The notes beneath the pieces were generated by a model. The model was not told the origin of the DNA. It saw only the letters and a list, made by a program, of their open reading frames with translations, and searched no databases. Made by a program: the position numbers and the translations under genes. A stretch of 6,464 nucleotides of DNA, from NCBI GenBank assembly GCA_013619035.1, contig JABXKX010000312.1, positions 1 to 6,464 on the forward strand, written 5' to 3'. Position 1 is the stretch's first letter; the number at the start of each line of letters is the position of its first letter. Origin of the DNA: Peptostreptococcaceae bacterium (GTDB lineage: Bacteria; Bacillota_A; Clostridia; Peptostreptococcales; Acidaminobacteraceae). Of this stretch, positions 1-5,180 are shown piece by piece.

Positions 1-117
1 ATTATTTCTATACGCTCAGATTTTTTGACGCGCGGCCTTCACTTCAAGGGCACTGGAAGGATCATCTGTTTCCGGCGGGTGAGTTTGGTGTCGCAAAAAC
101 TTCATTATGGGTGTTTG
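1..117. other. G+C-rich segment of unknown origin at a junction
   Basis: Bases 27-117 are about 53% G+C by hand count (27-80 about 61%), against roughly one third elsewhere. Three frames look partly coding and none is recognised. Plus frame 3 is open from base 3 to a TAG at 120-122 and ends in residues such as GHWKDHLFPAGEFGVAKTS with G+C-rich codons (GCG, CGG, CCG, CTG). Plus frame 1 is open and runs into the phosphoesterase remnant. On the minus strand an ATG at 105-103 opens 29 codons to a TGA at 18-16, ending SALEVKAARQKI. No terminal inverted repeat or target duplication is visible. It could be the end of a transferred element, the scar of a deletion, or a chimeric contig end; the sequence alone does not decide. 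Confidence 0.5.
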
Positions 118-840
118 ATTAGAGAATGGTTGTCTACAGAGAATATTTCACTTGAAGAGATACAAAGCAATTTAAAAAGTGAAAAATTTGAAGCCTTAGA
201 ATTTTTAAGAGAATTACCTTACGCTTTAGAAGTTAATAATTATCTGTTTATTCATGGGGGCATTGATGGTACCTATGAAAATTCAGATACGTGGTCCAAA
301 TTATCTTTTCCAGAGTTTATGAAAGCCAATCATATGTATGCGGGGTATGTTGTTGTAGGACATTGGCCGTTACAAAACTACGATCACCAAAGTTTATGTG
401 GCGATATAAGGTTTGATCATCAAAAGAGAATCATTGGTATAGACGGTGGTTATGGTATCAAAAAATGTGGACAATTAAATGCATTGATTATTACAGATAC
501 TTTTGAGACTGTGGTAATAGATGATCTCTCGGTAATCATGCTTTTAGAAGATGTGGAAGTGACTAATGATTGGGTTGTAAAACTAGATTATGATGACAAA
601 GCATTTGAAGTCATAGAATTTAGACCTGAATTTTCTTTAGCAAAAAAAGAGTCAACTCATGAGTATTTTTTAATCAAGAATGAACTTATAGATGTCGATT
701 TTGGGGATTATATTTGTAATTTCATAAATGGTAAAAAAGATACTGAAGGCAAACTGATTGATTATTATGGTTTGTATGCTTTGATTAAATACGACGGAAA
801 GGTTGGCTGGATTGAAAGAAAAAGCATCCGTGAAATATAA
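115..840 (+). pseudogene. Metallophosphoesterase, N-terminally truncated, with SH3-like C-terminus
   Basis: This is the C-terminal half of a calcineurin-like (PP-family) metallophosphoesterase. Numbering from a TTG at 25, visible motifs are LPYALEV (64-70), the FIHGG metal-ligand motif (75-79, H77), VGHWPL (111-116, H113, equivalent to GHT) and GIDGGYG (138-144, equivalent to the family's IDTG). The DxH, GDxxDRG and GNHE motifs that should precede them are missing, so the binuclear metal site cannot form. The last 60 or so residues (YFLIKNELIDVDFG to the end) look like an SH3-like domain. Frame 1 is open from base 1, and TTG starts exist at 25 and 115, but residues before about 32 do not resemble the family and lie in the G+C-rich segment, so homology seems to begin near base 118. 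No convincing ribosome binding site precedes any start. I read it as a 5'-truncated remnant. The family call is fairly sure; whether it is a natural pseudogene or an assembly artefact is open. Confidence 0.65.
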
Positions 841-1327
841 AACGGAAAGATTGATTATAAGAGAAATAAAAGAAGAGGATGTATCTCATTTAATTGAGAT
901 GAACAACAATCCCAATGTTATGAAATATATAACAACATCTGGGTTTAATCCTACTTCAGCAGAAATTGAATTAACATCTGTTTATAACCAAAAAAAGTAT
1001 TATAAGAAATTTCAGGGATTTGGTCTTTGGATGATACAAACGACTCATGATACAGTTGGTTGGATTTCTTTGAAATACAATAGTGATTTAGGGAGTTATG
1101 AACTTGGGTATAGATTAAAGGAAAAAGATTGGTATAAAGGGTATGCAACAGAAGCTTGCAAAGGTTTATTAGAGTATATTGGTAAATTGGACATTTCTCA
1201 AATACAGGCAGTTGCCATACAAGCCAATAAAGGCTCAATTGCTGTCATGAAAAAAATTGGAATGATTTATTATAAAAACAGCTATATTTATAATGAAGAT
1301 GTTGTAGTTTATAGATATTTAGTATGA
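830..1327 (+). CDS. GNAT acetyltransferase, RimJ/RimL type
   Basis: Predicted cytosolic acetyl-CoA-dependent N-acetyltransferase of the Acetyltransf_3 (RimJ/RimL) branch of GNAT; relatives acetylate N-termini of ribosomal proteins or small amines, and the substrate here is unknown. From GTG 830 it has 165 residues, the usual family size. The N-terminus KTERLIIREIKEED (4-17) is the classic first strand of this branch. Motif A is ELGYRLKEKDWYKGYATEA (91-109), with the pyrophosphate loop at YKGYA; QANKGSIAVMKKIGM (131-145) gives the conserved Asn near the pantetheine and the acetyl-CoA-side helix. The start is uncertain: in-frame TTG codons lie at 803 and 812, and a GGAAAGG at 796-802 would suit TTG 812. 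GTG 830 was chosen because family members usually start three or four residues before TERL. It overlaps the phosphoesterase remnant by 11 bases, so the two were probably co-transcribed. It ends in TGA. Confidence 0.85.
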   Translation: MKYKTERLIIREIKEEDVSHLIEMNNNPNVMKYITTSGFNPTSAEIELTSVYNQKKYYKKFQGFGLWMIQTTHDTVGWISLKYNSDLGSYELGYRLKEKDWYKGYATEACKGLLEYIGKLDISQIQAVAIQANKGSIAVMKKIGMIYYKNSYIYNEDVVVYRYLV

Positions 1328-1398
1328 TAACTCCAAAGGTCATTTTAGGGACTTTATGATTGATTTAATATTTTAGGAGTTGTAATAAAGGAGAAACC
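1328..1398 (+). other. Short gap between the two acetyltransferase genes
   Basis: This is the only gap of note in the plus-strand run. It holds a strong ribosome binding site AAAGGAG (1387-1393) five bases before ATG 1399. A six-base inverted repeat (AACTCC 1329-1334, GGAGTT 1376-1381) with a 41-base loop is too weak to call a terminator. A TAATAT (1366-1371) lacks a good -35 partner. An internal promoter for the downstream genes could sit here, but none is clear. Confidence 0.4.
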
Positions 1399-1794
1399 AT
1401 GAATATTTCTATGAATAAGGAAACGATGAATAGCAAAAGAATACATGCTCTTTTAAATCAAACTTACTGGGCTTCTGATAGAACTTATGAAACTCTATTA
1501 AAAAGTATCAGTACATCTGAATGTGTTGCAGTTTATGATGGTGATCTTATCATTGGATTTGCAAGAATTGTAACTGATTATTGTACGGTTTTTTGGATTT
1601 GTGATGTTGTTGTAGATCCTGAATATAGGGGTCAAGGTATTGGTAAGATGATGCTTAATCATATAAAAACATTAGAATATTATAAAGATTCAAAAGGTGT
1701 TTTAGCAACCAAAGATGCCCATGGATTGTATGAACAGTATGGATTTCATAAGGAAACTGAAAAGTTTATGACTAAAAGTAGAGGTGTAGAATGA
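1399..1794 (+). CDS. GNAT family N-acetyltransferase, small single domain
   Basis: Predicted acetyl-CoA-dependent acetyltransferase of 131 residues, a compact GNAT fold. The N-terminal part has YWASDRTYETLLKSI (23-37), typical of a small GNAT group common in Bacillota and other bacteria, followed by strand GFARIVTDYCTVFWICDV (53-70). Motif A is VVDPEYRGQGIGKMML (71-86), with the pyrophosphate-binding loop R77-G-Q-G80-I-G82 intact. The C-terminal ATKDAHGLYEQYGF (103-116) is the usual GNAT Tyr/Phe-containing end, where the Tyr often serves as general acid. Start ATG 1399 follows AAAGGAG by five bases; a second ATG four codons later is less well placed. The TGA stop overlaps the next start as ATGA, indicating translational coupling. 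The substrate is unknown. It is unlike the preceding acetyltransferase in subfamily, so the pair is not a recent duplication. Confidence 0.88.
   Translation: MNISMNKETMNSKRIHALLNQTYWASDRTYETLLKSISTSECVAVYDGDLIIGFARIVTDYCTVFWICDVVVDPEYRGQGIGKMMLNHIKTLEYYKDSKGVLATKDAHGLYEQYGFHKETEKFMTKSRGVE
1781..1786 (+). promoter_or_regulatory. Ribosome binding site of the deacylase gene
   Basis: GAGGTG lies inside the end of the upstream acetyltransferase gene, four bases before ATG 1791, and supports that start and the four-base gene overlap. Confidence 0.7.
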
Positions 1795-2261
1795 ATCCTT
1801 TAGATTTTTTAACTAAAGAAGGTATCAAATATAAAGTATATGAACATAAACCGGTTTATACCGTAGGAGAGGCTAAAAGATTGACTGGTAATATACCAGG
1901 TGTACATTGTAAAAACTTGTTTTTAAGAAATAGAGATGGGAAACAGCATTATTTAATTGTTTTAGAAGAGGATAGAGAAGTTGATTTACGCGTGTTGTCG
2001 AAATTGATTGGAGCAAAGAATCTTTCTTTTGCTTCAGAGGAGAGACTATATAAGTACTTAAAACTAGAACCTGGTTCTGTGAGCCCTTTGGGGCTTGTAA
2101 ATGATGAAACAAGGCATGTGAAGGTTTACTTTGATAAGCATTTATTTGATGCTGAGGAAACGGCATTTCATCCCAATATCAATACGAGTACAATCGTCAT
2201 AAATACAAAAGAACTCATTAACTTTATTGAAGCATTAGGCTATAAGATTCAAAAGATTTAG
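1791..2261 (+). CDS. Prolyl-tRNA deacylase, ProXp/PrdX (YbaK-like) family
   Basis: Predicted free-standing tRNA-editing enzyme that hydrolyses mischarged aminoacyl-tRNA, most likely Ala-tRNAPro, in the cytosol. All 156 residues match the YbaK / prolyl-tRNA-synthetase-associated fold: EHKPVYTVGEA (18-28), GVHCKNLFLRNRDG (37-50) with the Lys41-Asn42 pair corresponding to the catalytic-pocket Lys-Asn of ProXp-ala, YLIVLEEDREVDL (54-66), LSFASEERL (78-86), GSVSPLGLVND (95-105) forming the substrate loop, and AFHPNINTSTI (125-135) with the conserved His127. Length equals the family norm, so it looks intact. KNLFL followed by a charged basic loop and FHPN distinguish it from YbaK/EbsC, which edits Cys-tRNAPro. 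It starts within the ATGA overlap with the acetyltransferase gene and is followed nine bases later by an unknown gene. The symbol prdX is used for some clostridial homologues but is not assigned here. Confidence 0.88.
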   Translation: MNPLDFLTKEGIKYKVYEHKPVYTVGEAKRLTGNIPGVHCKNLFLRNRDGKQHYLIVLEEDREVDLRVLSKLIGAKNLSFASEERLYKYLKLEPGSVSPLGLVNDETRHVKVYFDKHLFDAEETAFHPNINTSTIVINTKELINFIEALGYKIQKI

Positions 2262-2265
2262 GAGG
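2260..2265 (+). promoter_or_regulatory. Ribosome binding site overlapping a stop codon
   Basis: AGGAGG shares bases with the TAG stop (2259-2261) of the deacylase gene and sits five T residues before ATG 2271. The near-consensus site fixes the start of the next gene. Confidence 0.85.
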
Positions 2266-2270
2266 TTTTT

Positions 2271-2876
2271 ATGTGGACTAGAAAAAAAGGTATGGAATCA
2301 TGGCATGAAATATTAGGTGGTAAACTTATTGAAGGAGCATGGGGACAAGGTCCGTATTTAGAATTGCTATATAAAAATTGGCATATCGTTCTAGATTACT
2401 TTGTGGTCAGCACAGGTAAAAGTGCCATAACCTATACGAGGGTAAGAACTGTTTTTAAAAATCCAACAGCATTTGAATTGAAGGTATCAAAAGAAGGTGT
2501 ATTTTCTAAAATTGGGAAAGCATTAGGTGGACAAGATATTAACATAGGAGACAATGAATTTGATGAACATTTTGTCGTTAAATCTAATGATGATATGATG
2601 GCAACACGTCTTTTAAATAGTTATGAAGTTAAAGCAAGAATTAATTTCCATAAGGGTTTTCATTTAGATTTGATCAAAAAGAATCAAATGGGTTTGAAGT
2701 GTAAAGAGGGTGAAAGTGGTTTATCTTTCTTAACCGCTCATATTCTTAAAGAGGAAGCTGACATTAGAAACTTAATAGAATTATTCCAGCATATGTTGGA
2801 TGAATTGATAAATCTAAATGTTATTACAGAAGAATCTGCAATCACTGAGTTATACAAGGAAAAGAATCCGTTATGA
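2271..2876 (+). CDS. Conserved protein of unknown function, perhaps DUF3137-like
   Basis: A 201-residue soluble protein without signal peptide or membrane segment. The N-terminal part (MWTRKKGMESWHEILGG, then EGAWGQGPYLELLYKNW) looks beta-rich. The centre, GVFSKIGKALGGQDINIGD (76-94) followed by EFDEHFVVKSND (96-107), resembles the segment of DUF3137-type proteins in which a 'G-D-x-x-F-D-x-x-F-x-V-x-S-x-D' pattern occurs; this is a weak pattern match, not a firm assignment. The C-terminal third (157-197) is predicted helical and acidic, ending in ELYKEKNPL. No catalytic motif is recognised. Start ATG 2271 has an excellent ribosome binding site. Its TGA stop overlaps the next start as ATGA, so its product is probably made in step with the fused nucleotidyltransferase-kinase. 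Codon use matches its neighbours. Confidence 0.8.
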   Translation: MWTRKKGMESWHEILGGKLIEGAWGQGPYLELLYKNWHIVLDYFVVSTGKSAITYTRVRTVFKNPTAFELKVSKEGVFSKIGKALGGQDINIGDNEFDEHFVVKSNDDMMATRLLNSYEVKARINFHKGFHLDLIKKNQMGLKCKEGESGLSFLTAHILKEEADIRNLIELFQHMLDELINLNVITEESAITELYKEKNPL

Positions 2877-4300
2877 TAGAACAGTTTTTGGACTTGAAGA
2901 ATGAACTTCATAGAGAAATTTACCATCTGATAGATGACATAATGAAACCTTTTGATAAGTATCAACCGACAATAGTAGGTACTTATCCTATTGATATACA
3001 AGTAAAAGGCAGTGATATTGATGTCATCTTAACCGTTCAAGATTATGAACCATATATTAAGGCATTATCTGTTTTATCTCATGAAAAGAATTTTACAGTT
3101 GAAGTAAAAGATGTTGTTATTTGCAGATTTGAAAAGAAGGGCTATAAAATAGAACTTTATGCGTCGCATGAACCGATAAACACGCTTAATAGTTATAGAC
3201 ATTTAGAAGTTGAAAAGAGAGTGTTGGACTTATTTGGTGAACCATTCAAAGAAGAAGTTGTGGCGTTAAAAAGCAAAGGATTAAAAACGGAACCGGCATT
3301 TTGTACTTTGATAGGGCTCTATGGCAATTCATATGAAGCTTTATTTAAAGTAGAAGAGATGACGGATCAAGAACTCTTAAATCTGGGTTGGTCAAATGAT
3401 TTAAAATTAATTGAATCTTATGATTTTATGGCTTTGTCTTATTTCCCAAAAGGGTGGTCTGAAGATATTAAGATTGTTGGGACAACACCTCAAAAAACTT
3501 ATCTAATCAGACAAACGCCTATTAGGCATGCCATTAGAAAACGTCAAACCTTTGAAAAAATGAGATTCATTTCAGAAAAGGTTATAATCTCTAAGCCTGT
3601 TTTATTTTCATCTAATCAACATACGATTGAACTGTATGAATGGTTAGAGGGAGAGGATTTGGAAACCATTATTAAAGATTTAACCGTAAAAGAACAATAT
3701 AATTTGGGAATAGAAGCGGGTAATATTCAAAAATATATTCATAGTCATGAAGGTAATAACTGCGATTGGTATGATAAGTACTCAAAGAAGATTTTTAGAA
3801 TCATTGATGCCTATCGAAACTGTGGCATAAAAATGCCAGAGGATGATATTATTATAGACTATCTTATTAAAAATATGTGTGTCTTAAAAGGCAGGCCTAT
3901 TGTTTTTCAACATGGCGATTATCATCTAGGCAATATGCTCTATACACCAGATAAACATGTTGGTATAATAGATTTTAACAGGTCAAGTGAAGGTGATCCT
4001 TGGGAAGAATACGATCGCTTTATTTTTACTTATCGTATCAGTCCTTATTTTGCACTCGGTCAATTACATGGATATTTTGAAACCGTACCGTATCAATTTT
4101 TTGAAGTTGTAGCGGTTTATGCAGCACTAAACTGTTTGGCAGGCATCCCCTGGGCAATACCATTTGGTGAAAAAGATGTACAAGTGATGAAAGATAATTA
4201 TCTTGATATATATAAGACTTATGATGGGTTTAAAACAACAATACCGTCTTGGTATTTAAAATGTGAAGAAGAGGTGAAAACATGGGATTTGAAGGCGTAA
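2873..4300 (+). CDS. Fusion: DUF4269-type nucleotidyltransferase plus APH-like kinase
   Basis: A 475-residue, two-domain cytosolic protein. Residues 1 to about 165 match DUF4269, a nucleotidyltransferase-fold family: VGTYPI (35-40), GSDIDVI (46-52) with putative metal-binding Asp48 and Asp50, a third acidic residue at Glu94 in KIELYASHEPI, then SYRHLEVEKRVL (107-118) and the signature GLKTEPAF (136-143). After a linker, about 190-475 is an aminoglycoside-phosphotransferase-like kinase: WSEDIKIVG and TYLIRQTP in the N-lobe (Arg213 where many kinases have Lys), ELYEWLEGED hinge (253-262), catalytic loop FQHGDYHLGNM (345-355; Asp349, Asn354), metal-binding GIIDFNR (364-370; Asp367), and SEGDPWEEYDRF (372-383). 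Both active sites look intact, suggesting two consecutive transfers to one ligand; the substrate is unknown. Frame is continuous with no shift near the join. ATGA overlap upstream; AAGGA at 2856-2860 is a distant ribosome binding site, consistent with translational coupling. Confidence 0.88.
   Translation: MIEQFLDLKNELHREIYHLIDDIMKPFDKYQPTIVGTYPIDIQVKGSDIDVILTVQDYEPYIKALSVLSHEKNFTVEVKDVVICRFEKKGYKIELYASHEPINTLNSYRHLEVEKRVLDLFGEPFKEEVVALKSKGLKTEPAFCTLIGLYGNSYEALFKVEEMTDQELLNLGWSNDLKLIESYDFMALSYFPKGWSEDIKIVGTTPQKTYLIRQTPIRHAIRKRQTFEKMRFISEKVIISKPVLFSSNQHTIELYEWLEGEDLETIIKDLTVKEQYNLGIEAGNIQKYIHSHEGNNCDWYDKYSKKIFRIIDAYRNCGIKMPEDDIIIDYLIKNMCVLKGRPIVFQHGDYHLGNMLYTPDKHVGIIDFNRSSEGDPWEEYDRFIFTYRISPYFALGQLHGYFETVPYQFFEVVAVYAALNCLAGIPWAIPFGEKDVQVMKDNYLDIYKTYDGFKTTIPSWYLKCEEEVKTWDLKA
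4271..4276 (+). promoter_or_regulatory. Ribosome binding site inside the fusion gene
   Basis: GAGGTG lies five bases before ATG 4282 and within the last codons of the fusion gene. It supports the 19-base overlap and the reality of the small membrane-protein gene. Confidence 0.75.
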
Positions 4301-4572
4301 ATAAAAAAAATGCATTTTTAATTGTACTGGCATTTTTTGTTGTAGCAGCGGGGATTAATTTTCTGTTTGATTTGAAGATGTGCTTGTTATTCATTTCAGC
4401 GGGTCTTGTGATTTCAGGTGTTATTGGATTAAAAATAAAATCTTATGCATTCATCAATAGAGCTGCTCTTAATGGACAAAACAATAAGAAGTTTGAAAAC
4501 TTCATGTTGTATATGAATTTCTTTTTAATATTCTTTGGTCTTTATACAATTGCACAACAAATTTTTCAATAA
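4282..4572 (+). CDS. Small membrane protein with three predicted helices
   Basis: A 96-residue protein not recognised as a named family. Three hydrophobic segments are evident: about 11-29 (AFLIVLAFFVVAAGINFLF), 32-51 (rich in Leu, Ile, Val and Gly) and 74-93 (FMLYMNFFLIFFGLYTIAQQ). The loop between helices 2 and 3 (KIKSYAFINRAALNGQNNKKF) is basic, which by the positive-inside rule places it in the cytosol and leaves the N-terminus outside, though the basic VNKK before helix 1 argues the other way; topology is therefore open. There is no charged or catalytic motif inside the helices. It is the last gene of the plus-strand operon, overlaps the fusion gene by 19 bases in another frame, has a good ribosome binding site and runs straight into the terminator. 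Confidence 0.75.
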   Translation: MGFEGVNKKNAFLIVLAFFVVAAGINFLFDLKMCLLFISAGLVISGVIGLKIKSYAFINRAALNGQNNKKFENFMLYMNFFLIFFGLYTIAQQIFQ

Positions 4573-4606
4573 AAATAACATCTCTAATATGAGATGTTAT
4601 TTTTTT
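4571..4606. terminator. Rho-independent terminator shared by convergent operons
   Basis: A ten-base perfect stem (4575-4584 with 4591-4600) closes a six-base loop TAATAT and is extended by four A-T pairs (4571-4574 with 4601-4604). A T run follows on the plus strand (4600-4606). On the minus strand the stem is followed by TTTT and then ATTG, a weaker but usable tail. The hairpin overlaps the last stop base of the membrane-protein gene and the TAA (4599-4597) of the flavin reductase gene. It lies exactly where two operons converge, so it probably works in both directions. Confidence 0.9.
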
Positions 4607-5142
4607 GAATGGCCATAATGGCCCATAAATTCATTTAAACTAAAATATTTACCAGCACTGTAACAGATGAGTTTTGATTTGTTGACATCAAATCTACCAT
4701 TTTCATCTGTATAACGATCGTCTACAGTTAAACCGATGACTTCTGCCATAAACATATCATGAGAACCAAGTTCAACGATTTGAGTGACTTTACACTCAAT
4801 ACTGACAGGTGATTCTTTGATACTAGGGCAAGCTACTTTTTTACTTTTTATTGGTGTTAGATTTAAGGCTTCAAATTTATTTATATCTTTACCTGAATGT
4901 GTGCCACAAAAATCTGTTTCATATGCCAAGTCTTCAGTTGTTAAGTTGATGACAAATTCCATATTTTCTTTTAAAAGTTTATGAGAATGTCTTTCTTTTC
5001 TCACTGAAATATAAGTCATCGGTGGTACTGAATTAATGGTACCGGTCCATGCAATGGTAATAATATTATTATCACCACAAGTGGCCATCACTGCAGGTGC
5101 CGGAAATACCATCGTGATTGGTTTTTGTTCTATTCTGCTCAT
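4597..5142 (-). CDS. Flavin reductase-like (flavoredoxin-type) protein
   Basis: Predicted FMN-binding split-barrel protein of the flavoredoxin / flavin-reductase-like family, 181 residues, near the family norm of about 180-190. Such proteins bind FMN and either reduce flavin with NAD(P)H or carry electrons; the partner here is unknown. Visible features: PAPAVMATCGDNNIITIAWT (14-33) then INSVPPMTYISVRKERHSHKL (the P-P and R-x-x-R-x-S phosphate-contact region, 37-57), EFVINLTTEDLAYETDFCG (62-80), and the hallmark ELGSHDMFMAEVIGL (124-138). The C-terminus is HYGHSKK. Start ATG 5142 is preferred over ATG 5175 because an AAAGGGTG site lies just upstream of it and the extra 11 residues (MIYYPYRKGDY) do not resemble the family. 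The gene starts 38 bases after the anti-sigma stop with no terminator and no clear promoter between, so it may be the third gene of the sigma operon. It ends inside the shared terminator. Confidence 0.88.
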   Translation of the reverse strand: MSRIEQKPITMVFPAPAVMATCGDNNIITIAWTGTINSVPPMTYISVRKERHSHKLLKENMEFVINLTTEDLAYETDFCGTHSGKDINKFEALNLTPIKSKKVACPSIKESPVSIECKVTQIVELGSHDMFMAEVIGLTVDDRYTDENGRFDVNKSKLICYSAGKYFSLNEFMGHYGHSKK

Positions 5143-5147
5143 ATAAT

Positions 5148-5156
5148 CACCCTTTC
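5148..5156 (-). promoter_or_regulatory. Ribosome binding site of the flavin reductase gene
   Basis: GAAAGGGTG (minus strand) ends five bases before ATG 5142. It decides the start against the in-frame ATG at 5175, whose upstream bases carry no such site. Confidence 0.75.
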
Positions 5157-5180
5157 TATAAGGATAATATATCATATAAT

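Noticed and set aside
951..1238. Minus-strand open frame of 95 codons within the first acetyltransferase gene
   Set aside because: It lies wholly opposite a clear GNAT gene, shows no family motif and has a biased composition expected of a reverse-complement shadow. The minus frames at 1873-2166 and 2738-3001 and the plus frames at 4784-4984, 5806-6027 and 6068-6262 were rejected for the same reason.
1343..1371. Possible promoter with TAATAT at 1366-1371
   Set aside because: The bases 17 positions upstream (TTTTAG) do not resemble a -35 element, and AT-rich DNA gives many such matches.
1329..1381. Inverted repeat AACTCC/GGAGTT between the acetyltransferase genes, considered as a terminator or operator
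   Set aside because: Six paired bases around a 41-base loop with no T run; one arm is part of a Shine-Dalgarno-like GGAG, so chance is a sufficient explanation.
4611..4623. Short palindrome GGCCATAATGGCC near the end of the flavin reductase gene
   Set aside because: It is explained by coding sequence for the Gly-His-Tyr-Gly-His C-terminus and lacks a terminator tail or a second copy.
5143..5175. Upstream ATG (5175) as start of the flavin reductase
   Set aside because: It adds 11 residues unlike the family and has no ribosome binding site, while ATG 5142 has AAAGGGTG at a good distance.
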